From positions 1 through 44,762 of the forward strand of contig JAPLHB010000216.1 in assembly GCA_026389845.1 (NCBI GenBank): 44,762 bases of DNA, written 5' to 3'. The notes beneath the pieces were generated by a model. The model made no database searches and was not told the DNA's origin. It saw only the letters and a program-made list of their open reading frames with translations. This DNA is from Chloroflexota bacterium. Its GTDB lineage: Bacteria; Chloroflexota; Anaerolineae; CG2-30-64-16. Position numbers and translations under genes: made by a program. Shown in pieces: positions 32,332 to 41,344 of the stretch. Every line of letters begins with the position of its first letter. The first letter of the stretch is position 1.

Positions 32332-33348
32332 TTAGCCTTTGGCGACAGGAGTCGGGAACAACCGGCGCAAAGTTTGTCTCATCCAGTGATAAGGAGCGCC
32401 GGCGTAGTGCCGCATAAGTGCTGGGAAGGGCAGCTCACGCCCCGTCTGTTGTTTTCCGAGCGCAGTCAGTGCAGCGTGCAGGCCGATCATGCGCCCCAGG
32501 CGTTCGATCCGCCGATAGCCTGGCGTGGCGCCCGCAACAAGCAGATGAGGACTATCTCTGGCAAAGACGACAAGTTCCGAAAATGAACTGGCTTTCGTCC
32601 CCACAAAACAATCGGTCGCCCGCAGCAACCACAGATCCACCAGCGCATCCTGGATCGCCTCCGGTGTGCGACGGTCAAGACTGCGCGGCGTCGTCCAGAT
32701 CACCCGCGAGCCGTAGCGAAGGCGAAACGTCTCCTGGATACCTTCCTTGCGCGCATGACGACCGGTGTTCGGGTCTACGGCGTCGTCATCGGTACAGAGG
32801 AGTATGCCGGCGTCCGGGTATTCCTTCAGAAAGTGATCAACGGCTGCTACGGCCTGCGCAGTATTGTGGGCCGCGTCTGGTCGCTGGCGCAGCAGATCGC
32901 CCCGGCGCAGATGGACGCCGATCATGGTCGGGCGAAAATGGCGCTGACGGAATTCCTCAACTGCGTGTTGAATCGGCGCCATCGGCTCAAGCTCGGCAAA
33001 TAGCGCCTGGCAGCAGGCCAACAGCGGTTCATGACCCGGGAATTGCTCGGGGCGGATCAACCAGCCGGGATGCCCGACAACCACGTGCGGGTCGTGAACG
33101 ATCAGCAGATCAGGCAAATGTCCAAACCAGCCGGAGACGTAGGGCAGATCGGCCACCGCGGACGCGTCTACCGTTTGCACCGGCCAGGGATTGGCGAACA
33201 GATCAGTGAACGGCGCGGCGCAAGTGGGCGTGATGGGCCAGAGCATCTTGAACTCGCGGCCGCTGGCTTCGGCCAGGGCCAGGCCCGAAAGCAGCACGCG
33301 CAGGCGATTGCTCAGGCCGAGAGGGCAGAAGACGGTGAGGGTTGCCAT
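32332..33348 (-). CDS. Fucosyltransferase-like GT-B protein (NodZ/O-FucT superfamily)
   Basis: The protein has 338 residues starting at ATG 33348. The N-terminus LTVFCPLGLSNRLRVLLSGL is the GxxNRL-type segment of this superfamily, followed by a stretch with Trp and Cys (MLWPITPTCAAPFTDLF). The central MIGVHLRRGDLLRQRPD contains the H-x-R-R-G-D motif that binds GDP-fucose in NodZ, FUT8 and POFUT enzymes. The late ATDCFVGTKASSFSELV is the matching C-terminal element. The donor could be GDP-fucose or another GDP-sugar. There is no membrane anchor. Its neighbours are a sulfotransferase upstream and the HprK-like kinase downstream. Confidence 0.75.
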   Translation of the reverse strand: MATLTVFCPLGLSNRLRVLLSGLALAEASGREFKMLWPITPTCAAPFTDLFANPWPVQTVDASAVADLPYVSGWFGHLPDLLIVHDPHVVVGHPGWLIRPEQFPGHEPLLACCQALFAELEPMAPIQHAVEEFRQRHFRPTMIGVHLRRGDLLRQRPDAAHNTAQAVAAVDHFLKEYPDAGILLCTDDDAVDPNTGRHARKEGIQETFRLRYGSRVIWTTPRSLDRRTPEAIQDALVDLWLLRATDCFVGTKASSFSELVVFARDSPHLLVAGATPGYRRIERLGRMIGLHAALTALGKQQTGRELPFPALMRHYAGAPYHWMRQTLRRLFPTPVAKG

Positions 33349-33414
33349 TCGTTACAAATCCTGTGCGTACATCAAGGTGACACACCCAGTCAAAACACGA
33401 CTTCAACTGCCAGA

Positions 33415-34170
33415 TCATGCCAAAGCAGCTTTGACTTTGCTGCGCAGATATCTTAACGAGGACCGTGTCTCGGTCCATTGCTGATACAGTCGGCTTTGAG
33501 CGCGTTTCTCAATTGCATTCAGGTCGCGAAGCATGGCCGGATCGAAATGGCCCGCCCAATCTCCTGCCACCCCATGGCGAAATCGGTCCTGGGAAAATCC
33601 AGAGTGCATACGCAGGTTGCCCATCTGGGTTGCCAGCCGAATCCGCTCAATCTCTTGTTCTTGAAGCTGCAGCCCCAGCAAGTCGCCAAGTCGAGTGATC
33701 TCCGCAGCAAAGCCCTCCAATAGCGCCTCGTAATGAATGCAGAGATAACGCGGCGAATTCGTGTTCCAGATGATGTGATACTGCAGGACTCGTTGCGCAA
33801 CCTGGCGCCCGCGTTGCCAATAGAATGCCTTAAAGGAGTCGTCGGTCTTTTCGATAGTCTGGAAATGATAATAGGCTGACACTACGACATCACGAATATC
33901 ACGCCGGATGTTCAAAACACGCGCATGCGTGTCGTTAAGCAGCAGGGATCGCAGGGGCGGGGCGCCGTAATGACTCTTGATCAGGATATCCTTTGTGTGA
34001 TGCTCACCATAGCGCAAATAATCCCCCAGTTTTCCAGGGAGTACCGTTGGTGCGCGCCACTTCGGGTCCATGTACAGTGTCGGGGGGACGCTCCATGGAA
34101 TCATTTCCTTGGCGATGGCGTAGAGCCAGGTGGAACCGCTCTTGAAAGCTCCATTTGCAACGATCAGCAT
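33415..34170 (-). CDS. Sulfotransferase (PAPS-dependent), copy 2
   Basis: The protein has 251 residues. MLIVANGAFKSGSTWLYAIA holds the 5'-phosphosulfate loop (K-S-G-S-T-W). RVLNIRRDIRDVVVSAYYHF holds the 3'-phosphate site (R-D-x-R-D-x-x-V-S). RYLCIHYEALLEGFAAEITR and HGVAGDWAGHF (G-x-x-G-D-W) complete the Sulfotransfer_1 pattern. It is more like small-molecule or lipid sulfotransferases than copy 3. It lies 9 bases after the neighbouring sulfotransferase and is followed by a 66-base gap without a gene. Confidence 0.9.
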   Translation of the reverse strand: MLIVANGAFKSGSTWLYAIAKEMIPWSVPPTLYMDPKWRAPTVLPGKLGDYLRYGEHHTKDILIKSHYGAPPLRSLLLNDTHARVLNIRRDIRDVVVSAYYHFQTIEKTDDSFKAFYWQRGRQVAQRVLQYHIIWNTNSPRYLCIHYEALLEGFAAEITRLGDLLGLQLQEQEIERIRLATQMGNLRMHSGFSQDRFRHGVAGDWAGHFDPAMLRDLNAIEKRAQSRLYQQWTETRSSLRYLRSKVKAALA

Positions 34171-34179
34171 CGGGGATTC

Positions 34180-34980
34180 TCACCAATCCAGGTTGTCTTC
34201 ATAGCCCAGTTGACACAGCAAGCCGCCGTAACGCTCCTTAAAAGCGCCTTTGACACGGAGGGTAAAATAGTTGCGCCAATCGCCTGCGACGCCCTTTCGA
34301 TAGTGGTGTTTGATGTCCTCGACTCCCTGGTGGCGGCCGCGTGTCTTGCGCTCGAATGAATTGCGCCAGAGGATGGAAGCAAATAGCGCATATGGAAGAA
34401 ACGTGCGGCGTCGTAGAGGCCGCTTACCCAGCAATCGTACGGCCATCTCAGCGGCAACCCCGCTGGTCAGCAGCCAATGGGTGCGCGAGATTTGGATGCC
34501 GAGGAATTCAAAAATCTCCATAAAGGTGGCCGAGGGATCAACAATCAACTGCTCAAAGCGCGTCTCATATACGTTGGGATCCGCATAGTTCCAACTGGCT
34601 ATATTGTTGAAATTCTCACCTTCAAAGTCGAGTTCCAGCAGTAGCCCTTCCTCAATTGTGTTTGTCTCAGCCAGCCGGTTACGCCACCTGCTGAACTTGT
34701 CCCCGTCCTGGGATATCGGATGAGAGTACAGATGGGAGAAATAGCCCGAAACAACGATGTCTCGCGGGTCTCGAATGACGTGAAAGCCGCGGTAGGGACC
34801 TGCTGTCTGCACGGCGCGTAACACTTCAGCATTGGCATTCCAGACAAGGCACACATCGGCTGCCTGATCTGGCCTGCCACGAGTCAAGCCGAGCAAGCGC
34901 GTTGAATGTCCAAACACGGTCATAATGTAGCGGCTCGCACATTTATGATGGCCAAAATAGACGCGAGTCAATTCACTCAT
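34180..34980 (-). CDS. Sulfotransferase (PAPS-dependent), copy 1
   Basis: The protein has 266 residues. I set the start at ATG 34980 (MSELTRVYFGHHKCASRYIM), which overlaps the stop of the adenylation gene by 4 bases; the longer frame to 35184 lies inside that gene. The 5'-phosphosulfate loop is degenerate (GHHKCASRYI), but HVIRDPRDIVVSGYFS is an intact 3'-phosphate site and HHYRKGVAGDWRNYF gives the G-x-x-G-D-W signature. ETRFEQLIVDPSATFMEIFE is the conserved helix. Probably active on a different acceptor than its two paralogues. Confidence 0.87.
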   Translation of the reverse strand: MSELTRVYFGHHKCASRYIMTVFGHSTRLLGLTRGRPDQAADVCLVWNANAEVLRAVQTAGPYRGFHVIRDPRDIVVSGYFSHLYSHPISQDGDKFSRWRNRLAETNTIEEGLLLELDFEGENFNNIASWNYADPNVYETRFEQLIVDPSATFMEIFEFLGIQISRTHWLLTSGVAAEMAVRLLGKRPLRRRTFLPYALFASILWRNSFERKTRGRHQGVEDIKHHYRKGVAGDWRNYFTLRVKGAFKERYGGLLCQLGYEDNLDW

Positions 34981-37718
34981 CGTTCTGCGCGCCTGACTGC
35001 ATAGTCGAGCATCTGCTGCAGCTTGCCCCATTTCATGTTGCTGAGCAGGCTGGGCCAACGGGCCTCCAGCAGCGCAGCGTATTGACGCGTGAGGTCCTCG
35101 ACTTGTCCCTGCCTGGCGCTGTGAGCGCTCGTCAATGGCTCCAGAAACTCCACCGCCACATGACCGCTGTGCGCCAGGGTGCAAAAAACCGGCAGCAAGG
35201 CGGCATCCGTGTCCAGCGCAAGCTCAGCGCCGCCGCTACGGAAAAGCCAGGGACGGTCATAGATCGGGATTTCTACGCCCTTTGTCCCTTGTGCGCCGTC
35301 CTCGGTCACAACCACCATGCCGCCCTGCATCAAGGTATTCCGCGCTCGGACAACCCTGGCCACCGCATCAACCTGACCAGTCGAGCAGTAGCCTAAAGTC
35401 CAGATGTTGCGATCCGAACGCTGCCGTATCGCCATCTTCATGGCGCCTCCTCGGATTGCGGTGTGGGTGGCAACCAGAATAATCGGTCGTCCATCCGCTA
35501 GTAGTACGTCCAGTTTGTCAACGCCATTCACCGTGACCCATTGTGCGAATGTCTCCGGCTGCTGCACACAGGCTTCTCGCCAGCCGCGCCAAGTATTCGC
35601 CAACAGGCTGAGTTCCATCTCCCGGCCACTCGGGTCATCCCGCCCGACCAGAGCAAGCCATTCCTGCAAAACAGCGGCGCGCTGCTGCAATCGCTGCCGA
35701 ATCAGTGGCAGACGAATCCACAGCCTTTGCATCTGCACTCCCAAGCCATAGGGCAGGCCGCGGCCACGCCAGAGCGGACCGACCTGCGTCAGATGCCGCA
35801 GCACGTTATGGGGTGTGAAACGTCCCGCTCGCCTCACGATTGGACCGGATGACCGCAGGACCGTAGGATGGCGGCTGGCGTTCTCCGTTGAAGTCTCGCC
35901 GGAAATCAGCCGGGCCAAATAAGCCACGGTCGGCTGGCCGAAGAACTCGGTCGGCACATGGTCACCAAGTGACTGCTCCACTGCCAGCAACATCCGCATA
36001 GCGCTAAGTGAATCGCCGCCCAGCTCGAAGAAGTTGTCATCAACGCCCATTTCCTCCAGTTCCAGCAGCTCCGCCCAGATGTCGGCGATCTGCTGCTCAA
36101 GTTCGTTGTGCGGCGCCACGAAAGATGTCCTCAGTTCAGGCCGCGCGGCATCGGGCGGCGGCAGGGCGGCACGGTCAACCTTGCCGATGGCATTGCGCGG
36201 CAGTTTTTCCAGCACCACAAATCTGGCCGGCACCATGTAGTCGGGCAGTCGGGTGAGTAAGGCGTCACGCAGGGCGCTGGCGGTCGGCGGTGGGTAAGCG
36301 ACTGCGGCGCAGTAGGCAATGAGTTGCTTTTCCCCGGCGCGGGTCTCCCGTGCAATGACGGCCGCCTCAGCGATGTTCGCCAAATTTGTGAGGGCCGCTT
36401 CGACTTCTTCGGGCTGCACCCGGTAGCCGCGGATTTTCACCATGAAATCCTTGCGCCCTAAGTGCTCCAATAGGCCATCGGCGGACATGCGTCCCATATC
36501 GCCGGTCAAGAAAAGGCGCTGCTGGCTGTCATCGGGATCGGGCAGGAATTTGGCGGCCGTGGCTTCGGGTCGCTGCCAATAGCCCGCCGATAAGAACCGA
36601 CTGCGCACCGCGATTTCGCCCGGCTGATCGGCGGCTGCGGGTTGGTTGTTTTCGTCTACAATCAGCACCTGGCAGCCAGGAGGAACGTAGCCGGCCGGGA
36701 TCTGGTTGCCGGACCACGGTTTGCCGGCTTCGATCACAAAGCGGGCATAGTCTCCCGCCTCTGTCGAAACCAAACGGGTCACGAATTTACAAGAGGCAGG
36801 CAACAGTGGATATAGGCGTTCCACATCCGAGCGTCTCATCGTTTCACCGCCGGTGACGATGACGCGCAGGGTGGTGAGAGGTCGGTGTGTTCCAGCCAAC
36901 TCAGCCAGACCGTGCAACACACCCAACGAGACGTGCAGGACGGTGATTTCGCTGTCTGCGATCCATTGATAGAACGTGGACGGGGCGATCTCCTGCATCG
37001 GCAGCGTATGCAAGGTGGCGCCGTTGAGCAGGCCGCCGAAGATCGCCTGGGTTGAGGAACCATGGGCGTACGATCGTAAGTTGGAAACACGGTCGCCGGA
37101 TGTGAAGCCGAGATCGCAGCCGGCCAGATAGCTGGCGTATAAGTTTGCCGCATGGGTGCGGATGACACCGCGCGGTCTGCCCGTTGAGCCGGAGGTGTAT
37201 TGGACGCTGGCGTACATTGGCCCATCATCGGGCGGTAACGCGGGCAACCGTGCCTGGCTGGGTGGAATTGTGTCAATGCACAGCACCGGCGGGTTCTGGC
37301 CGGCCGGCAGGATTGACCGCAGCCGCTCCCGGAGCGCCGTCGTCGTCACCATCGCCTGCGGCGGACAATCAAGCAGGATTTGGCGCAGCGTGGCCTCGCC
37401 CATGATGAAGTCGAGAGGGAGGTAGAAATGGCCCGCTTCCAGGACACCCATGATACCGACCAACGTGGCGGCGCTGTGCGGCAGTAGTAGAGCCACCGCC
37501 TTCTGCGCCGAACGCGGGGCGGGGCTATCAAGCATCGCCGCCAAAGCTGCCGCCAATCCCCGGCTGGCAGCAGCAAGCTCATGGTAGGTGAGCACCTCGT
37601 CTGGACTGACATAGGCAAGATGCTCCGGCGGTAGATGGTCCAACACCTGCTGAAAGCGCACCGGAACCGAAGTTAGCAGATCAGCCTCGCCAAAGGCCAA
37701 AGAAGCGGCGTGATTCAT
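34977..37718 (-). CDS. Adenylation domain - carrier protein - acyltransferase fusion
   Basis: The protein has 913 residues with three parts. Residues about 20-510 are an NRPS-type adenylation domain: YTSGSTGRPRGVIRTHAANL (P-loop, about 173), LFLTGDMGRMSADGLLEHLG, and a C-terminal subdomain with PRNAIGKVDRAALPPP, where the catalytic Lys is present. Residues about 530-605 are a peptidyl carrier domain with FELGGDSLSAMRML, whose Ser near 567 accepts phosphopantetheine. Residues about 640-913 resemble a lysophospholipid or lipid A-type acyltransferase: IILVATHTAIRGGAMKMAIR, MVVVTEDGAQGTKGVEIPIY and LLPVFCTLAHSGHVAVEFLE. No condensation or thioesterase domain is seen, so the activated acyl or aminoacyl group is probably moved from the carrier to a lipid or sugar by the attached acyltransferase (inference). 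The start overlaps the upstream stop by 4 bases. Confidence 0.88.
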   Translation of the reverse strand: MNHAASLAFGEADLLTSVPVRFQQVLDHLPPEHLAYVSPDEVLTYHELAAASRGLAAALAAMLDSPAPRSAQKAVALLLPHSAATLVGIMGVLEAGHFYLPLDFIMGEATLRQILLDCPPQAMVTTTALRERLRSILPAGQNPPVLCIDTIPPSQARLPALPPDDGPMYASVQYTSGSTGRPRGVIRTHAANLYASYLAGCDLGFTSGDRVSNLRSYAHGSSTQAIFGGLLNGATLHTLPMQEIAPSTFYQWIADSEITVLHVSLGVLHGLAELAGTHRPLTTLRVIVTGGETMRRSDVERLYPLLPASCKFVTRLVSTEAGDYARFVIEAGKPWSGNQIPAGYVPPGCQVLIVDENNQPAAADQPGEIAVRSRFLSAGYWQRPEATAAKFLPDPDDSQQRLFLTGDMGRMSADGLLEHLGRKDFMVKIRGYRVQPEEVEAALTNLANIAEAAVIARETRAGEKQLIAYCAAVAYPPPTASALRDALLTRLPDYMVPARFVVLEKLPRNAIGKVDRAALPPPDAARPELRTSFVAPHNELEQQIADIWAELLELEEMGVDDNFFELGGDSLSAMRMLLAVEQSLGDHVPTEFFGQPTVAYLARLISGETSTENASRHPTVLRSSGPIVRRAGRFTPHNVLRHLTQVGPLWRGRGLPYGLGVQMQRLWIRLPLIRQRLQQRAAVLQEWLALVGRDDPSGREMELSLLANTWRGWREACVQQPETFAQWVTVNGVDKLDVLLADGRPIILVATHTAIRGGAMKMAIRQRSDRNIWTLGYCSTGQVDAVARVVRARNTLMQGGMVVVTEDGAQGTKGVEIPIYDRPWLFRSGGAELALDTDAALLPVFCTLAHSGHVAVEFLEPLTSAHSARQGQVEDLTRQYAALLEARWPSLLSNMKWGKLQQMLDYAVRRAER

Positions 37719-38776
37719 GGTTTCGCTTTGCCCAGGATTTGATTGGCGGCTTCGGCGAAGTGTTTATCTGAGAATTCGCTGGCAGCCAGTGTGCGGTCCA
37801 GCACGTTCTGTCCTTTCAACCAGGCCTGATATGCCATGATCGAATCGGTATTGAGGTTGCCATCTTGCGGCAAAACAGGCCAGCAGATCTTTTCAACCAA
37901 TGCCTTATCCAGCTTGGTGTAAGCAGCCACCAGTTCCACATTGCGCGGTGTTTTGCCCTGGGTATACTGCCGCACAGCCTTCAGATAGGCCACCGCAAAA
38001 CGCTCACCAATGGCGGGAGTGGCCAGCGGTTTGGCGCCGAACGCGATCAGGCTGGCGGTCAAGCCAGGCGCAAAAGGCTCCAGTGGCATGAGCAGCGCCA
38101 GCGCAGGATTACCCGCCATACGCGTGACCCAGGGTTCGACCGCGTAGACCAGATCGGTTTGCCCAGAGGCGAGCGCGTCGGCTTGCACGGGCAGGTCGGC
38201 GGGGGTAATCGTTACATTCTGGAGGGTCAACCCACCCCGGTGCAACGCCTGGTCGAGCACATACCCATCCGTAGACTGTACGCTGGCCGACGGCAGGGTG
38301 ACCTTGGCCGCTTTCCATTGCGCCGGTGCTGCAAAGCGCCCCGCATCTATGTCGCTTCGGCGAGCCAGAATGCCTATCGAAGCGCAGTCTTGCGCTGCAA
38401 AGCTGGTCAGCGGCAAGACCAACTTCACGTTGCCGCCGTTCGCCACGACATTAAACAGCCCCGCCGTCAAAGCGGTCGTGGCGATATCGAGTTCACCTTT
38501 AACCAACAGGGGAAGGGCGTCATTGGGGGATTGCAGGGGGACCAATTCCACCTTCAGCCCCTGCTCAGCAAAATAGCCCTCTTCCTGCGCGATTTGCAAG
38601 ATCGCGTTGGAGAGAAACGGCAATGCGCCCACCTTGAGCGGAATCGGTTCAGCCGTGACGCGCTGGGCCGGCTGTCCGGCCGGAGTCGCTGTGGGTGCCG
38701 GCGCGGCCACGCAAGCTGTCAGTAGCCCGATACCGAGTACGAAGGTTCCTGTGATCTGCCGAAGTTTCAGGTTCAT
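37715..38776 (-). CDS. ABC-importer substrate-binding lipoprotein (SsuA/NMT1-like)
   Basis: The protein has 353 residues. The signal peptide ends in a lipobox LLTAC with the lipidated Cys at 22, followed by an Ala/Pro/Thr linker. The mature part starts IPLKVGALPFLSNAILQIAQ and continues EGYFAEQGLKVELVPLQSPN, which is the NMT1/SsuA/TauA fold that binds sulfonates, nitrate, pyrimidine precursors or similar anions. It forms an importer with the permease at 38812 and ATPase at 40384. The ligand cannot be assigned; a sulfonate or sulfate ester would suit three sulfotransferases in the operon. Confidence 0.88.
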   Translation of the reverse strand: MNLKLRQITGTFVLGIGLLTACVAAPAPTATPAGQPAQRVTAEPIPLKVGALPFLSNAILQIAQEEGYFAEQGLKVELVPLQSPNDALPLLVKGELDIATTALTAGLFNVVANGGNVKLVLPLTSFAAQDCASIGILARRSDIDAGRFAAPAQWKAAKVTLPSASVQSTDGYVLDQALHRGGLTLQNVTITPADLPVQADALASGQTDLVYAVEPWVTRMAGNPALALLMPLEPFAPGLTASLIAFGAKPLATPAIGERFAVAYLKAVRQYTQGKTPRNVELVAAYTKLDKALVEKICWPVLPQDGNLNTDSIMAYQAWLKGQNVLDRTLAASEFSDKHFAEAANQILGKAKP

Positions 38777-38811
38777 CGTGGGTTCCTCCAGAATGAATCG
38801 AGGATAGCTGA

Positions 38812-39651
38812 CTAACTAGAGCGCTCAGTCTGCCACGGGACCAGGCGGGCTGTCACTTTTGCGATCAAGAAGTTGGCTCCGAGTCCAAGCAGTGCGATGA
38901 CCACGAGCGTTGCATAAAGCTGGCGCAAACGCATCGTCTGCCATGCCAGCCAGATCGTTGCCCCTAACCCTGTTTGCGTCGTCAACAGCTCAACCGAAAG
39001 CGTAATCACGAATGCCGTATTGAACGCGAGACGGGTTCCCGCGAGGATCAGCGGCAAGCTCCCTGGGACAAGGACACGCGTCATGAACTTCCGGCGACTT
39101 GCGCCATAGTTTTCAGCGATCTCCCGATAGACAGACGCGGTCTGCTGGACACCGACCATCGTGTTTATGAGCAGCGGGAAGAAGCTACTCACTGCGATCA
39201 GAACGATTTTCGACGTTTCGCCAATCCCGAAGAGGATCATGACCAATGGCAAGATCGCGATCTTGGGGATCGGGTACAGGGCAGCCACCAATGGATCAAA
39301 GAGGGCGCCCAGACGCCGCGACCACCCCATCAACAACCCCACAAACACCCCGACAGCGCCTCCTGACACCAGCCCGACACAGAGACGGGCAAGAGTGGCC
39401 GTCAACGCTTTGAGCAATGAACCATTCAGCAACGCTTCGCCCAACGCCTTCAAAATGGTCGAGGGCGCTGGGAAAAAGAGGGCGGAGAGCCAACCCGCAA
39501 AGACACTACCTTCCCACGCCAGCAGGCCGCCGAGCAAGATAAGGAGTGGCAAAGACCTTTCCGTGAAAGATCCCCAGGAAATGGGGCGCCGTCCTATCGT
39601 GTTTAGTGGCTTCGGTGAGCTGTCGCTTCGAGCCTCTTCCAAATACGCCAT
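38812..39651 (-). CDS. ABC-importer permease (SsuC/TauC-like)
   Basis: The protein has 279 residues with about six hydrophobic helices, beginning LPLLILLGGLLAWEGSVFAG. Further helices include GAVGVFVGLLMGW, IAILPLVMILFGIGET and IVLIAVSSFFPLLINTMVGV. The EAA-type coupling loop is ENYGASRRKFMTRVLVPGSL. This matches the BPD_transp_1 permeases of the sulfonate/nitrate/taurine group. It lies 35 bases upstream of the binding-protein gene, with the methyltransferase on its other side. Confidence 0.9.
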   Translation of the reverse strand: MAYLEEARSDSSPKPLNTIGRRPISWGSFTERSLPLLILLGGLLAWEGSVFAGWLSALFFPAPSTILKALGEALLNGSLLKALTATLARLCVGLVSGGAVGVFVGLLMGWSRRLGALFDPLVAALYPIPKIAILPLVMILFGIGETSKIVLIAVSSFFPLLINTMVGVQQTASVYREIAENYGASRRKFMTRVLVPGSLPLILAGTRLAFNTAFVITLSVELLTTQTGLGATIWLAWQTMRLRQLYATLVVIALLGLGANFLIAKVTARLVPWQTERSS

Positions 39652-39670
39652 TACCGCTCCATTATCCTGC

Positions 39671-40387
39671 TCACAAGGCGCGTCGTGTGCCCTTCGCTGG
39701 ATCTGGAAATTCCCAAAGCATCATGACTTGCTGTCCCACATTGATCAAGAGGCACCCAGGAAAATGCCGCTGGTAAATTTCCATGGTCTGTTGCGGAGAC
39801 AGAATATCGTCGTCACACACATGATGTATCCAGGTCGGGCTGAGCCTGAAACGTGCGAGGCGCCACATCACCTTCAACCCGTGTCCCCTTAGTTCGCTCA
39901 TTTCGCGCAGCGCGAGCCAGTACTGCCAGATAGGACTACGCCGGCGTGCGATATCTTCCGTGACCCAATCACGGACCCATATCCGCCCGCCCGGTCGCAG
40001 CAGATCACGTAACCTGGGCAACACGCGATCCAGATCAGTATGGTGAAGGACCTTATCACCGACGATAAAATCGAACTGGTGGGCCTGACACTCCCATGTT
40101 TCAACAGAAGCGTGGACAAACTCGACGTTGGTTCTCGATTGTTCGCGTTGGTTTTTCGTGGCCTGCCGAATCATTTCGGCGGAGCTATCAATCCCGGTGA
40201 TGTGTTTGGCATAATCCGCCAGGTAGAGGGTAAGGCGCCCAGTCCCGCAACCCACATCCAGAATACTCTCTGTGTGCGCCGGCAGAAAACCAACAATCTT
40301 TCGGTATTCGTCGCCGAGATTGACGGTCCGTTTCCAATAATCGTAATGTTCTGCCAGCAGGTCAAACGCGGTCGGTTGTTGGTTCAT
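39671..40387 (-). CDS. Class I SAM-dependent methyltransferase
   Basis: The protein has 238 residues. The SAM site is ESILDVGCGTGRLTLYLADY (about 40-59) with ITGIDSSAEMIRQA as the acidic loop. Motif VGDKVLHHTDLDRVLPRLRD followed by LLRPGGRIWVRDWV is the UbiE/Methyltransf_11 pattern. The target could be an O-, N- or C-atom of a small molecule. The gene overlaps the end of the ATPase gene by 4 bases and lies between the ATPase and permease of one importer, an unusual placement that implies a shared function. Confidence 0.9.
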   Translation of the reverse strand: MNQQPTAFDLLAEHYDYWKRTVNLGDEYRKIVGFLPAHTESILDVGCGTGRLTLYLADYAKHITGIDSSAEMIRQATKNQREQSRTNVEFVHASVETWECQAHQFDFIVGDKVLHHTDLDRVLPRLRDLLRPGGRIWVRDWVTEDIARRRSPIWQYWLALREMSELRGHGLKVMWRLARFRLSPTWIHHVCDDDILSPQQTMEIYQRHFPGCLLINVGQQVMMLWEFPDPAKGTRRAL

Positions 40388-41187
40388 GCGCTATCTGCTC
40401 CTAAATGGAGCGGAGCCGCTGCCCGGAGCTTCTGCTTTACTTCCTGCTCCAGCATACTCCAGATGCGCCACTTCAGTTCCTCAACTTCGGGATGACCGCG
40501 CCCGGTCAGGTCGCGGGGACGGCCAAAGGGTGGTCTGATCTCTTCACGAATGCGCCCCGGCTGCCCGCTCATCACCAGCACCCGGTCAGCCAGCAGCAGA
40601 GCTTCTTCGATGTCATGGGTCACATAGAGCACCATCGGGCGGGTTTTTTCCCAAAGGGCGAGCAGCTCTTCCTGGATCACCAGTCGCATCTGCGCATCCA
40701 GGGCGCGCAGCGGTTCGTCCATCAGCAGGATGTCCGGCTGGGTGACGAAGGCGCGGGCGATGGCTGCGCGCTGGCGCATGCCGCCGGAGAGCTCGTGGGG
40801 ATAATGCCCGGCGAACTCGGCGATGCCCATCGTCGCGAGTTGGGCCAGCGCCCGCTCGCGCCGCGCCGGCTTTGCTACGCCATCCATCTCCAAGCCAAAC
40901 GCCACGTTGTCCGCCACCGTCATCCAGGGGAAAAGCGCATGATCCTGAAACACCAGGCGGCGTTTGGGCGGCTGCGACCAGCCGGCAAAGGTCAACTCGC
41001 CGCCGTCGGGAGGCAACAGCCCGGCCACCAGGCGCAGCAGCGTGGACTTGCCGCAGCCGCTGGGGCCGACGATGGCGACGAACTCGCCCTGAGACGCGGC
41101 AAGGGACAAGCCTTGCACGGCCATGACGTCGCCGCGCGGCGAGGCGAAGCCTTTGCGCAGCCCGCTGATTTGGAGTTGCGCCGTCAT
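40384..41187 (-). CDS. ABC-importer ATPase (SsuB/TauB/NrtD-like)
   Basis: The protein has 267 residues. ATG 41187 (MTAQLQISGLRKGF) is preferred over an in-frame TTG at 41205. Walker A is VAIVGPSGCGKSTLLRLVAG, Q-loop LVFQDHALFPWMTVADN, signature HELSGGMRQRAAIARAF, Walker B DILLMDEPLRALD (Arg in the usual place of Phe in DEPFxALD), and the switch His is in LYVTHDIEEALLLADRV. It energises the importer whose permease and binding protein follow downstream. Confidence 0.92.
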   Translation of the reverse strand: MTAQLQISGLRKGFASPRGDVMAVQGLSLAASQGEFVAIVGPSGCGKSTLLRLVAGLLPPDGGELTFAGWSQPPKRRLVFQDHALFPWMTVADNVAFGLEMDGVAKPARRERALAQLATMGIAEFAGHYPHELSGGMRQRAAIARAFVTQPDILLMDEPLRALDAQMRLVIQEELLALWEKTRPMVLYVTHDIEEALLLADRVLVMSGQPGRIREEIRPPFGRPRDLTGRGHPEVEELKWRIWSMLEQEVKQKLRAAAPLHLGADSA

Positions 41188-41226
41188 CGCTTTGTCACCC
41201 TGCAATCACACTGCGAGATCTTCTCA

Positions 41227-41344
41227 CTACATCCCCCACACCGTGATCGCCAGCCCGTCCTGCTGCTCCTGGCGCACCCAGATGCGCGCCTCCCACGGGC
41301 GCTCGGGCCGGCGATACTGGCTGAACGACGGTTCCGCGCAGCTA
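41227..41344 (-). other. Short open frame or gene remnant in the ABC exporter-importer gap
   Basis: The 139-base gap after the exporter gene contains a frame ending at 41227-41229 with the protein-like sequence PSFSQYRRPERPWEARIWVR and then DGLAITVWGM. It has no obvious start codon and I do not recognise it. It could be the tail of a lost gene or a small peptide translated by re-initiation after the exporter stop. A TATAAT-like hexamer lies at the exporter stop. Confidence 0.3.
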
